A stretch of 9,582 nt of DNA from Oscillospiraceae bacterium (GCA_030527085.1 JAUNBN010000036.1:1-9582), one strand, 5' to 3'; numbered from the stretch's first letter, positions 1 to 6,032 are shown. Notes: a model not told the origin generated them from the sequence alone. A program made the numbers and translations.

Positions 1-1131
1 CACGAGCGCGGCGAGGCAACTGTTCCCGCGCGCTTTGCGGAGTATTTTTCCGAGAGCTGCGAGTCTTATGAGGGCGAGCGCTTCTCAACGCCCATTCAGC
101 TGGTCTTCCCCTATATCCCCGCCGCGCTGGCTATGGCGGCCGCAAGGCTCTTCGGCGCGGGCGCGCTGGGCGCGCTTTGGGCGGGGAGAGTCGCCAACGC
201 CTTCTTTTTAGCCGTTTGCGCCTATTACGCTCTCTCGCGCGCTAGGCGCTGGCGCTCAGCTATCATCGCAGCGGCGCTGCTGCCGCTCACCCTTTATATG
301 GGCGCTTCCCTCTCCTACGACTCAATGTTCCTCGCGGCGGCGCTGGTCTTTCTGGGCAATATGCTCGCGGAGGATTTCACGCGGCGCGACCTTGTTCTCT
401 GCTGCGCGGCCTTCGCCGCCATGATAGCCATAAAGCCCGTCTACGCGCCGCTGGCACTGCTGGCGCTCGCGCTGCCCGCCCCGGCCTTTGAAAAGCTTAA
501 AATAAAGCGCGCGGGCGCGCTGGGCCTTTTCGCGGCCTCGGCTCTGGTGCTCTACCTCGCCTGCCTGGGCTACGCCTCCCTTGCCGCGAGCGGCATAGAG
601 GCAGTAGGCAACCCTTCGGGCGCGGACGTGAGCGCGCAGGTGGGCTACGTTTTGCAGAACCCGCTGCGCTACGCCGTAACGCTCATGGTGGACGGCTGGA
701 TGAACCGCTTTTATATAGATCAGTTCGGAGCCTTCGGCTGGCTGGACGCCGTCTGCGGGCTCACGAGCGCGCTGACACCCGCGCTTATAGTCGCCGCAGC
801 CGCCCTTAGCTCAGACGAGAGCGCCAAGGCTCCTAAAGCTGAAGGCTGGCTCTTTCCCGCCGTCGCCCTTTTACAATACGCGGTTATAGTCACGGGCTTT
901 TACTGCACCTGGTCCGCGCCGGGCGGCACCTCCATACTCGGCGTTCAGGCGCGCTACTTTATACCGCTTATCCCCTGCGTTCTCGCGGCGCTGGGCCGCG
1001 CCTTCAACAAGCTGGCGGGACCGCGCGCGGCAGTAGATGAGGCGCGGCGCGACACGAGGCTCATTTTCTTATGCTCGGGCTTCGCGCTCGTAAGCCTGGC
1101 GGAGCTGGGCATGGTCTATTATTTGAGCTAG
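1..1131 (+). CDS. DUF2142-family polytopic membrane protein, C-terminal part (start outside window)
   Basis: The frame is open from base 1, so the gene enters from the left; the ATG at 133 is an internal Met and not the start. The visible 376 residues begin with a polar loop that leads into FPYIPAALAMAAARLFG, then a chain of hydrophobic helices (about eight by eye). Motifs typical of DUF2142 (PF09913) are seen: the PY-x-P-x-ALA loop after the first helix, GRVANAFF, a SYDS motif at the next loop, IKPVYAPLALLAL, and near the end QARYFIPLIP. The family is usually around 400-500 residues, so roughly the first quarter or less is missing. DUF2142 proteins are inner-membrane proteins often found with polysaccharide or teichoic-acid genes; their activity is not established and a glycosyltransferase-like (GT-C) fold is only a common suspicion. 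The gene ends 13 bases before a strong terminator, so it is the last gene of its transcript. Very GC-rich with GCG/CGC codons, as in most of the window. Confidence 0.85.
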   Translation, partial: HERGEATVPARFAEYFSESCESYEGERFSTPIQLVFPYIPAALAMAAARLFGAGALGALWAGRVANAFFLAVCAYYALSRARRWRSAIIAAALLPLTLYMGASLSYDSMFLAAALVFLGNMLAEDFTRRDLVLCCAAFAAMIAIKPVYAPLALLALALPAPAFEKLKIKRAGALGLFAASALVLYLACLGYASLAASGIEAVGNPSGADVSAQVGYVLQNPLRYAVTLMVDGWMNRFYIDQFGAFGWLDAVCGLTSALTPALIVAAAALSSDESAKAPKAEGWLFPAVALLQYAVIVTGFYCTWSAPGGTSILGVQARYFIPLIPCVLAALGRAFNKLAGPRAAVDEARRDTRLIFLCSGFALVSLAELGMVYYLS

Positions 1132-1144
1132 GTCTATACACGGC

Positions 1145-1178
1145 AAAGCCCCGCGCATCTCTTGATGCGCGGGGCTTT
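1145..1178. terminator. Perfect 15-bp hairpin terminator between convergent genes
   Basis: Arms 1145-1159 and 1164-1178 are exactly complementary with a TCTT loop. On the plus strand the stem is followed by TTTTAATAATT, a fair U-tract for the membrane-protein gene. On the minus strand, downstream of the RHH gene, only three U follow, so termination there may be weaker. Confidence 0.9.
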
Positions 1179-1218
1179 TAATAATTATTGCGGGGATTGG
1201 CTTTCAGCCCTTGCTTGA

Positions 1219-1401
1219 TTAAGGCGTATCCTCAAGCGGTATCTCGCCGTTTTCTTTTTCAAATTCGGCTACGCGCCTTTTCAGGTACTGCTCTATTTCC
1301 CTATTCGCCGAGCGGCCTTCGCTCTCGGCTATATAGCGAAACTTCTTGAAAAGCAGCCTGTCCACGCGAAGGGTGTAGCGCAGCAGCTTATCCTCCCTCA
1401 T
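1219..1401 (-). CDS. Small ribbon-helix-helix (Arc/MetJ-type) DNA-binding protein
   Basis: A 60-residue protein with the layout of an Arc-type repressor: a short strand (LLRYTLRVD, near residues 6-14) that would pair in the dimer and read the DNA major groove, a first helix (LLFKKFRYIAESEG) and a second helix opening with the RSANREIEQYL motif, the equivalent of RSVNSEI in phage P22 Arc. A charged tail follows (FEKENGEIPLEDTP). The frame also offers a GTG at 1402-1404, directly before the ATG at 1399-1401; a GAGGTGA ribosome site at 1409-1415 sits 4 bases from the GTG but 7 from the ATG, so the ATG is preferred. It is transcribed away from the small gene at 1497, and the shared promoter region carries an inverted repeat that would suit autoregulation. 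Family members include transcriptional repressors and antitoxins; no toxin gene is recognisable beside it. The fold is well supported; the regulated target is inference. Confidence 0.8.
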   Translation of the reverse strand: MREDKLLRYTLRVDRLLFKKFRYIAESEGRSANREIEQYLKRRVAEFEKENGEIPLEDTP

Positions 1402-1432
1402 CACTTCGTCACCTCAGCATTATTATGACTGA

Positions 1433-1462
1433 ATTATAGCCAAAAATTTGCGTCTGTTCGAA
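1433..1462 (-). promoter_or_regulatory. Candidate promoter of the RHH gene
   Basis: Reading the minus strand, a perfect -10 TATAAT (plus 1433-1438) lies 18 bases from a weak -35 TTCGAA (1457-1462). Transcription would start near 1427, giving a leader of about 25 bases that contains the GAGGTGA ribosome site. It overlaps the divergent promoter on the other strand. Confidence 0.6.
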
Positions 1463-1476
1463 AATGATGCTATAAT
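1448..1476 (+). promoter_or_regulatory. Candidate promoter of the 69-aa unknown gene
   Basis: TTGCGT (1448-1453), 17 bases, then a perfect TATAAT (1471-1476). Transcription would start near 1483, only about 14 bases before the ATG at 1497, leaving no room for a normal ribosome site; the leader TTTGACTTAAAA has no purine-rich box. Confidence 0.6.
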
Positions 1477-1496
1477 AACGTAACTTTGACTTAAAA

Positions 1497-1706
1497 ATGG
1501 AGAATGCGTACTTATGGCCGATTATAAAAAAAATGTACCTTCGTCTTTTTAATGCTGTAACTGACGCGATAAGAGAAATAGACGCAGGTAATTATCAAAA
1601 CGCAGAATACATAATGAAAAAGGCGCAACTATTGTGTGAAGATTTATTCTGTACTACACAAAGAAATATTCGTATTCAAAAACTCACTCGCAAAACAGAA
1701 GAATAA
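1497..1706 (+). CDS. Small AT-rich helical protein of unknown function
   Basis: The product is 69 residues and I cannot name a function. It looks alpha-helical throughout, with an amphipathic core MYLRLFNAVTDAIREIDAG, then NYQNAEYIMKKAQLLCEDLF, a helix-turn-helix hairpin like a single TPR-type unit, and a basic C-terminus. From memory it resembles short conserved Clostridia/phage-associated proteins with an LFNAVTDAL...GNY...A...L..AQ pattern; I could not check this. It stands apart in composition: 59 of 180 bases (33%) are G or C between 1501 and 1680, against a clearly GC-rich surrounding, and it uses AT-rich codons. No Shine-Dalgarno site precedes ATG 1497; an in-frame ATG at 1533 (residue 13) would start exactly at the recognisable core but also lacks one. 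A TAA at 1476-1478 closes the frame upstream. It has its own promoter and a terminator right after the stop, and is probably an acquired gene. Confidence 0.6.
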   Translation: MENAYLWPIIKKMYLRLFNAVTDAIREIDAGNYQNAEYIMKKAQLLCEDLFCTTQRNIRIQKLTRKTEE

Positions 1707-1720
1707 AAGAAACGCTTTGA

Positions 1721-1753
1721 AAAACCGCCGGAACGAATCGTCCCGGCGGTTTC
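1721..1753. terminator. Bidirectional hairpin terminator
   Basis: Arms 1722-1731 and 1743-1752 (AAACCGCCGG and its complement) form 10 bp, with A-rich and T-rich flanks on the two sides, so it serves both the small plus-strand gene ending at 1706 and the binding-protein gene ending at 1776 on the minus strand, where the stem runs into a U-tract of five. Confidence 0.85.
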
Positions 1754-1775
1754 AGATGCTTTAGTTTTCAGAGGT

Positions 1776-3440
1776 TTAGGCGGTGAGGCTCCAGTCCTCG
1801 AAGCGCCAGTCGCGGGTGCGCCAGTCTACTTCGAATACACCGGCGGGAACGGAGAGGTTCGCCGCGTTGTAGAGCTGGAGAGTCTTTATCGCCACGACGG
1901 GGGAAATGCCGCAGAAGTCGTAGCCGTTGCTCTGGAGCAGGCAGGCCAGCTCGTACTGCTCGGCGCTGTCGGTGGTGGCGTAGTATTGGTCTATAACGTC
2001 GTTGAAAAGCGTGCGGCGGGTCTCGAGGTCGCCCACTATGTCGTCAAAGTAGCCGCCCACGCCCAGCAGATAGAAGTACATCTGCGCGGGGTCGTCCGCC
2101 GCCTCGCCGCAGAAGAGCATGTCGTAGTTGCGGTCAACATAGATAAGCGTGCCCAAGTCGCCCGAGAGCAGCGAGGCGCTGGCGGTTATTCCCGCGTCGG
2201 CCAGGTTCTGGACAACGAGGTCCATAGCGTCTATCGTGGTCTGGTTGGTGTAGTAGTAGGCTATGCGTATCTCGTGGTTATAGTCGAAGCCCGCGGCGTC
2301 GAGCAGGGCTTTCGCGCCCTCAACATCGCGCTCAAAGGCGGGCAGGCTGCTGTCGTACATCGGGCTGTCGGGGTTGAGGTGGGTCGTGAGCGCCGCGGCG
2401 TTCGAGCCGAAGAGCTCGGCTATGGCCTGCTTGTCTATAAGCATATTGATGGCCTGGCGGACCTCTCTTATGGCGAGGTCGGGATGGAGCTGGCCGTCGG
2501 CGGACTCAACGAAGTTGAAGAGGAACTGCCTCTGGTAATTGCTGGTGGATTCAAGTATGGCAATATCGGAATTCATGGAGGCTATCGTCTCGGCTACGGT
2601 TATGTCGTTGACCTCGTTGCCGTAGGCGAAATCCAGCTCGCCCGCCGTGAGAGCGTTCGTCACCGCGTCGCTGCCGCCGGTGGCGTAGCTCGTGAGCAGA
2701 ACCTCGGCTATGCCGGGCTGCGCGCCGTAGTAACCCTCGTAGGCCACAAGGGTGCAGTAGTCGGGGAAGGAGACCTCGTCTATCATATACTGACCGAGGC
2801 CGATGGGCTTCTTCCAGTAGTCCTCATTGGTGGAGAGCTCTTCGGCCGCCACCTCGCCGAGCAGGTGCTCGGGCAGGATGTAGGTAAAGGCTATGTCGCT
2901 GACAAAGAGGCTGTAGGGGCTCGTGAGCGTAATGGTGACCACGCCGTCCTCGGCGCTCACGCCGCTTAAGGACTCCGCGCCGTTCTCCATTACCTCGCTC
3001 GCGCCCTCAATGTAGCTGAGGCCGGACTTATAGCTGCCGTAGGGGTCGGCGAGGTAGGCCCAGAGCGTGAAAGCGACGTCGCCCGCGTCGAAAGCCTCGC
3101 CGTCCTGCCAGAGCGCGTCGTCGCGCAGGGTGAAGGTGTAGGTGAGGCCGTCCTCGGAGACCGTCATGTCGGTGGCGAGGCGGTAGCCCACGCTGCCGTC
3201 GGCCTCATAGGAGATGAGGCGGTCGAAGACCATGTGCGGATAGAGGCACTGCCTGTCAACCGCAGGGGACTCGAAGATGGTGTCGGTGCCCTTCTGCGCC
3301 GTCCACATGGCGCGCAGCACGCCCGCGCCGCCGGAGCTTTCGCCGCCGGTTTCGGACTCAGGCTGGGTTGTGCTCGAGCAGCCCGCAAAAATGCCGAGTG
3401 CGAGCGCGAGCGCCAGCAGTATAGCTAATGTCTTTTTCAT
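1776..3440 (-). CDS. ABC transporter substrate-binding lipoprotein, family 5 (oligopeptide/dipeptide type)
   Basis: The 554 residues start with a lipoprotein signal (basic MKK, hydrophobic run to residue 20, lipobox FAGC with the lipidated Cys at 21) and a Ser/Thr/Gly/Glu-rich linker, so the mature protein is anchored outside the membrane. The rest has the SBP_bac_5 layout: VFDRLISYEADGSVGYRLATD near the N-terminus, the ...DGLTYTFTLRDDALWQDGEAFDAGDVAFTL block typical of OppA/DppA proteins, and the LAIREVRQAINMLIDKQAI segment in the second half. These proteins capture peptides, nickel or sugars and pass them to an Opp/Dpp-type permease; the ligand cannot be read from the sequence. Length is normal (500-600). 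The start is fixed by a GGAGG ribosome site just upstream of ATG 3438-3440. No permease or ATPase genes adjoin; the gene has its own promoter and terminator, so it works with components coded elsewhere or as an extra receptor. Confidence 0.93.
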   Translation of the reverse strand: MKKTLAILLALALALGIFAGCSSTTQPESETGGESSGGAGVLRAMWTAQKGTDTIFESPAVDRQCLYPHMVFDRLISYEADGSVGYRLATDMTVSEDGLTYTFTLRDDALWQDGEAFDAGDVAFTLWAYLADPYGSYKSGLSYIEGASEVMENGAESLSGVSAEDGVVTITLTSPYSLFVSDIAFTYILPEHLLGEVAAEELSTNEDYWKKPIGLGQYMIDEVSFPDYCTLVAYEGYYGAQPGIAEVLLTSYATGGSDAVTNALTAGELDFAYGNEVNDITVAETIASMNSDIAILESTSNYQRQFLFNFVESADGQLHPDLAIREVRQAINMLIDKQAIAELFGSNAAALTTHLNPDSPMYDSSLPAFERDVEGAKALLDAAGFDYNHEIRIAYYYTNQTTIDAMDLVVQNLADAGITASASLLSGDLGTLIYVDRNYDMLFCGEAADDPAQMYFYLLGVGGYFDDIVGDLETRRTLFNDVIDQYYATTDSAEQYELACLLQSNGYDFCGISPVVAIKTLQLYNAANLSVPAGVFEVDWRTRDWRFEDWSLTA

Positions 3441-3512
3441 CTTTCCTCCGAATGATACTTGGATTTACACGCCCCGAGGCCGGACTCATGGGCCGCCGAA
3501 GCACTTGCAACA

Positions 3513-3541
3513 AGTATAGTTTTTATGGCGGTAAAAGTCAA
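3513..3541 (-). promoter_or_regulatory. Sigma-A promoter of the substrate-binding protein gene
   Basis: On the minus strand TTGACT (plus 3536-3541), 17 bases, TATACT (plus 3513-3518). Predicted start near 3506 leaves a GC-rich leader of about 65 bases before ATG 3440. No known riboswitch was recognised in that leader. Confidence 0.8.
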
Positions 3542-3598
3542 TTTTCTGTGGAAAATGGGTGTGTGTCAAAAGCGGGTATGCTCCTATATTTAACCTAG

Positions 3599-3641
3599 TT
3601 ATGGCAGCTCCACCCGCCTTCGGCGGGTGGAGCTGCCATAA
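3599..3641. repeat. Perfect 20-bp palindrome with TTC loop
   Basis: Arms 3599-3618 and 3622-3641 pair without mismatch around a three-base TTC loop; the tip is CCCGCC-TTC-GGCGGG. It lies in the 326-base gap between thiT and the binding-protein gene, 126 bases past the thiT stop. Neither strand shows a proper U-tract after the stem, so a simple intrinsic terminator is not the obvious reading, although it may still end or stabilise the thiT message. The tip sequence is shared with the palindrome at 5542-5580; the outer arms are not. The rest of this gap (3642-3766) holds only a small AAAGAGCTCTTT palindrome and nothing I can name. Confidence 0.8.
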
Positions 3642-3766
3642 AAAGCTTATGCGGCCCTGATGAAATCATAGGGATGGTAGTTTAAAGAGCTCTTTTCCGC
3701 TCGAGCTCAAAAGTATTTGCCGCAAAGGGGCCTTTTCGGGGAGCGTCCCTAATGCGAGTTTGCAGC

Positions 3767-4411
3767 TCAATCGGCCGCTTCGGTTTTGAGGTTGTAAAGC
3801 GCGTATTTTGATATAAGCGCGGCGACGAGGGCGGTTATGAGCATCTCGGGCAGCATGTAGCTCGCGTTGTAGATAAGGCTGTATATCAGCGCCAGAGCGT
3901 TTCCCGAAAAGCCCTCGAGCACCCCCGCGCCGAACTCGCCCGCCTCGGAGAAAAACCACTCGGCGTACTCGCCCCAGACGAAGTAGCCCGAGACGACGTG
4001 AGAGAGATAGCGCAGCCCCAAGGCCAGCAGCGAGCCCAGCGCAAGCTCCGAGGAGGATTTGGCGAGCTTGCCGCGAAAAAGCCCGCCCAAGCCCACCAGG
4101 GTAAACGCTATAAGGTAGTCAAAGAGCACAACCATAGCTATCGCAAAAGCGGAAAAGCCCGCCGAGCTGAAGCCCGTCATCATTTGAAAGAGCGCGAAAA
4201 CCAGGCCGGAGAGCAGACCCCATTTAAGGCCGCGCCGGTAGGATATCAGGATAACGGGCAGCATGCTGCACACCGTTATGGAGCCGCCGTAGGGCAGGAA
4301 TTTGAATTTCGGGAAGATGCTGAGCACACAGGACAGCGCCACGAGCATGGCGCACTCGACTATGATGCGCAGCGTCTCGTTACGCTTGCTCTCCCTTTTG
4401 CTTTCGTCCAT
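3767..4411 (-). CDS. thiT: Thiamine ECF transporter substrate-binding subunit ThiT
   Basis: A 214-residue, six-helix membrane protein and the S component that binds thiamine for an energy-coupling factor transporter. Recognisable ThiT stretches: YGGSITVCSMLPVILISYRRGLKWGLLSG after the first helix, the FRGKLAKSS loop, RYLSHVVSGYFVWGEYAEW, which holds aromatic and His/Glu residues of the thiamine pocket, and YSLIYNASYMLPE near the end. The reading frame continues upstream to 4459, but that stretch falls inside the leader terminator hairpin (4449-4481), so the start is placed at the ATG at 4409-4411, with an AGAGGT ribosome site about 9 bases before it; the protein then opens MDESKRESKRNETL. Control by a TPP riboswitch directly upstream confirms the substrate. 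No EcfA/EcfA'/EcfT genes adjoin, as usual for ECF systems in which several S components share one energising module. The stop at 3767 is not followed closely by a U-rich terminator. Confidence 0.95.
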   Translation of the reverse strand: MDESKRESKRNETLRIIVECAMLVALSCVLSIFPKFKFLPYGGSITVCSMLPVILISYRRGLKWGLLSGLVFALFQMMTGFSSAGFSAFAIAMVVLFDYLIAFTLVGLGGLFRGKLAKSSSELALGSLLALGLRYLSHVVSGYFVWGEYAEWFFSEAGEFGAGVLEGFSGNALALIYSLIYNASYMLPEMLITALVAALISKYALYNLKTEAAD

Positions 4412-4436
4412 TTTTTCAGACCTCTTTTTTGTTTTG

Positions 4437-4481
4437 TCAAAACAAAACGCCCGCCCCATATCGTTTCGGATAAGGGCAGGC
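4437..4481 (-). terminator. Terminator hairpin of the TPP riboswitch expression platform
   Basis: On the minus strand GCCUGCCC (plus 4474-4481) pairs with GGGCGGGC (plus 4449-4456), 8 bp with one G-U, followed by GUUUUGUUUUG. It stands between the aptamer and the thiT ribosome site, so thiamine pyrophosphate would favour termination before thiT. Confidence 0.8.
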
Positions 4482-4502
4482 CAGGGTAAAAATCCGTATT
4501 TT

Positions 4503-4588
4503 CACACTTCCTACGCCGGCATTATCCGGTTCAGGTTCCAAGGGACAGGGCTTTTTGAGCCCATCTCAGCCTCGCGGCGCCCCTGTGT
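4503..4588 (-). promoter_or_regulatory. TPP (THI-box) riboswitch aptamer
   Basis: All conserved THI-box pieces are present in order on the minus strand: GGGGCGCC, GGCUGAGAUGG (CUGAGA at plus 4564-4569), a hairpin GGGCUCAAAAAGCCC, CUUGGAACCUGA (ACCUGA at plus 4531-4536), CCGGAUAAUGCCGG and CGUAGGAAGUGUG. The ends ACAC and GUGU close the P1 helix. It binds thiamine pyrophosphate in the nascent leader of thiT and lowers expression when the cofactor is plentiful. Confidence 0.97.
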
Positions 4589-4604
4589 TTTGTTTTGCAA
4601 GCTT

Positions 4605-4633
4605 ATTCTAGGCTTATACAGGCTCTCTGTCAA
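4605..4633 (-). promoter_or_regulatory. Sigma-A promoter of the thiT leader
   Basis: Perfect -35 TTGACA (plus 4628-4633), 17 bases, -10 TAGAAT (plus 4605-4610). The expected start near 4598 lies about 10 bases before the aptamer, as needed for a riboswitch-controlled transcript. Confidence 0.88.
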
Positions 4634-4817
4634 GTGAAAGACAGGTAGGAAAGCGTCCCGTTTGCACGCTTTTTGCCGCTGTTTCCGCCGAAGACGGGAC
4701 AAACGCTCTCACCGAGTCCGCGCCGGAGTCATATCTCGACTTAATGACATTGCAGCGAGGGCGAGGGGCGATAAAACGAAAAGCACACGCAAGTGAGGCG
4801 CTCCGAAAGACTTGTTG
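4634..4817. other. Gap between nth and the thiT promoter
   Basis: No gene is seen. It contains a long imperfect inverted repeat: AGCGTCCCGT at 4652-4661 can pair with ACGGGA (4694-4699) and CGCT (4704-4707) with a four-base bulge, or CGTTTG with CAAACG (4700-4705). On the minus strand it lies downstream of nth and may act in ending that transcript, but there is no clean U-tract. The CCGCCGAAGACGGGA tip at 4685-4699 resembles the palindrome tips elsewhere in the window, weakly. Confidence 0.4.
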
Positions 4818-5450
4818 TCAGTCCACGCCTTTTTTAAGGCAGAGCCCGTTCAGGAGGCATATTCCGCATTTGGGCGAGCGCGCCGTGCAGACCGCGCGTC
4901 CGTGCAGCACGAGGCGGTGGCAGAAGTCGCTGCCCTTATCCGGCGCGACTACGGCGCGAAGCTGCTTTTCGCACTTGTCCGGTTTGTCGGTGTCGGTGAG
5001 GCCGAAGCGGCGAGTCAGGCGAATGCAGTGCGTGTCGCAGACTATGGCGGGCTTGCCGTAAACGTCCCCGACTACCAGATTGGCCGACTTGCGCCCGACC
5101 CCGGGCAGCTTTAAAAGCTCGTCTATCTCGTCGGGCACGCGGCCGCCGTAATCGCTTATAAGCATTTTCATGCAGGCGCTGATATCCCGCGCCTTGGAGG
5201 GGCCCAGCCCGCAAGGGCGCACGATTTCCTCTATATCCGAAACATCTGCGGCGGCCAGCGCCTCGAGACTCGGGTACTTCGCGTAAAGCTCCTTAACAAC
5301 CACGTTTACCCGCGCGTCGGTACACTGCGCCGCAAGGCGCACGGAAACCAGAAGCTTCCAGGCCTCGTCGTAATCCAGCGTGCATTCCGCCAGCGGGTAT
5401 TCCTCTTCCAGCGCCGCTATTATCGCCGCGGCCCGCTCTTTTTTTGTCAT
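4818..5450 (-). CDS. nth: Endonuclease III (DNA glycosylase/AP lyase)
   Basis: The 210 residues match the usual 205-220 for Nth. This base-excision-repair enzyme removes oxidised pyrimidines and nicks the strand by beta-elimination. Seen in order: N-terminal helical part, LVSVRLAAQCTDARVN (family form LLSAQTTD, here with RLAAQC), GLGPSKARDI, the helix-hairpin-helix LPGVGRKSANLV (residues 115-126) with the catalytic Lys at 121, the catalytic Asp at 139 in CDTHC, and the [4Fe-4S] loop Cys188-x6-Cys195-x2-Cys198-x5-Cys204 at the C-terminus. All key residues are present, so it should be active. The start is supported by GGGAG about 8 bases upstream and by a promoter whose start point would leave a leader of only about 15 bases. 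It is a single-gene unit here. The CDTHC variant (usually VDTHV) carries an extra pair of cysteines near the catalytic Asp, a small oddity. Confidence 0.97.
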   Translation of the reverse strand: MTKKERAAAIIAALEEEYPLAECTLDYDEAWKLLVSVRLAAQCTDARVNVVVKELYAKYPSLEALAAADVSDIEEIVRPCGLGPSKARDISACMKMLISDYGGRVPDEIDELLKLPGVGRKSANLVVGDVYGKPAIVCDTHCIRLTRRFGLTDTDKPDKCEKQLRAVVAPDKGSDFCHRLVLHGRAVCTARSPKCGICLLNGLCLKKGVD

Positions 5451-5471
5451 AGTCTCACTCCCAATGCGAGT

Positions 5472-5500
5472 ATTCTACAACAATCAGGCGGCGCGGACAA
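5472..5500 (-). promoter_or_regulatory. Sigma-A promoter of nth
   Basis: On the minus strand TTGTCC (plus 5495-5500), 17 bases, TAGAAT (plus 5472-5477). The start point near 5465 gives a short leader that contains the GGGAG ribosome site. Confidence 0.75.
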
Positions 5501-5541
5501 TAGGCCGTAAAAAGAGGGAGTGTCCCGCAGCGCGGATTTTT

Positions 5542-5580
5542 CGCTGTATTACTCCCGCCTTCGGCGGGGGTAATACAGCG
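5542..5580. repeat. 18-bp palindromic repeat, TGTATT/AATACA arms with CCGAAGG tip
   Basis: Arms 5542-5559 and 5563-5580 pair along 18 bp with one G-T, around a TTC loop. It stands between two divergent promoters (nth and tRNA-Gly), where no transcript is expected to end, so it is better read as an interspersed palindromic element than as a terminator, even though TTTTT follows on the plus strand. Read on the minus strand it aligns with the copy at 9012-9048, with the same arms at each end. Confidence 0.75.
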
Positions 5581-5636
5581 TTTTTCACGCTGATGGGCCG
5601 CTCCCGAAAAAGAGAGAGCCCCTCGAGCCGGGCTTG

Positions 5637-5665
5637 TTGACAAGACCGTCCTGCGAATTTATAAT
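5637..5665 (+). promoter_or_regulatory. Consensus promoter of tRNA-Gly
   Basis: TTGACA (5637-5642), exactly 17 bases, TATAAT (5660-5665): both boxes are perfect. The start near 5672 is about 20 bases before the mature tRNA, as expected of a strong stable-RNA promoter. Confidence 0.95.
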
Positions 5666-5691
5666 TATAAAGCTTTCAAAAGAACATATCC

Positions 5692-5765
5692 GCGGGTGTA
5701 GTTTAGTGGCAAAACATCAGCTTCCCAAGCTGAGGTTGTGGGTTCGATTCCCATCACCCGCTCCA
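5692..5765 (+). tRNA. tRNA-Gly (anticodon CCC)
   Basis: The cloverleaf is complete: acceptor GCGGGTG (5692-5698) with CACCCGC (5755-5761), D arm GTTT/AAAC (5701-5715), anticodon stem TCAGC/GCTGA with loop TTCCCAA (5722-5728, anticodon CCC at 5724-5726), four-base variable loop, T arm GTGGG/CCCAT with TTCGATT, discriminator T and an encoded CCA (5763-5765). It reads GGG codons. It is flanked by its own promoter and terminator, so it is transcribed alone. Confidence 0.97.
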
Positions 5766-5804
5766 CGGCGTCGCAAGCTGTACTCGCTTGCGACGCCGCT
5801 TTTA
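5766..5804 (+). terminator. tRNA-Gly terminator
   Basis: A 13-bp perfect stem, 5766-5778 with 5786-5798, with a seven-base loop, starts directly after the CCA and is followed by CTTTTATTCTTT. Confidence 0.85.
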
Positions 5805-5934
5805 TTCTTTGCTTTGCGGCATCTCGCGCTCGCTATGCTGCTCCGCCTTCCCGCAAAAAGCCGTCGCCGCGCTTCGGCTATGCCCTTGTAAAACGCGGGC
5901 ATAACGCCTCCGCTTGCTTTGGGCTTTTTGCGTT

Positions 5935-6013
5935 TATGCTTCGCATGGTCAAGTTTAAAGGTCAAGGGCTAGGGCAGGACAAAGAGCTTGCGTCTTTTTT
6001 GTCCTGCCAAGAC
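5935..6013. repeat. Direct repeat, copy 1, with internal 11-bp hairpin
   Basis: It opens TATGCTTCGCATGGTCAAG, continues TTTAAAGGTCAAGGGCTAG and ends CCAAGAC. Inside it GGCAGGACAAA (5973-5983) pairs perfectly with TTTGTCCTGCC (5998-6008). The order of blocks (ATGC-YYC-GCAT palindrome, GTTTAA, GGTCAAGGGC, GCGTCTTTTT, CCAAGAC) is repeated in copy 2. Confidence 0.7.
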
Positions 6014-6032
6014 ACGTCGGAGCAAAGTCCGC

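Larger units (their letters stand above)
1433..1476. promoter_or_regulatory. Inverted repeat embracing two divergent -10 boxes; candidate operator
   Basis: ATTATAGC at 1433-1440 and GCTATAAT at 1469-1476 are exact reverse complements 28 bases apart, so both TATAAT boxes sit in the arms. Part of the match is simply the two -10 boxes, but the extra GC pair on each side extends it to 8 bp. A dimeric or tetrameric RHH regulator binding here could control both genes. This is inference from symmetry and position. Confidence 0.45.

Noticed and set aside
1219..1706. Classical toxin-antitoxin operon
   Set aside because: The RHH protein would fit an antitoxin, but the genes are divergent, not co-transcribed, and the partner shows no RelE, MazF, PIN or other toxin signature.
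1986..2969. A 327-codon open frame on the plus strand, antisense to the substrate-binding protein gene
   Set aside because: It is the complement of a GC-rich gene with a clear family match; its product is low in complexity (Val/Gly/Ala/Arg-rich) and it has no ribosome site.
5542..5585. Plus-strand intrinsic terminator (stem followed by TTTTT)
   Set aside because: No plus-strand transcript is expected to arrive here, since both flanking promoters point away from it; the match to 9012-9048 favours a dispersed palindrome.
5692..5765. Integration (att) site of an island in the tRNA-Gly gene
   Set aside because: The tRNA-Gly gene is intact, but no second copy of its 3' end and no integrase gene occur in the window.
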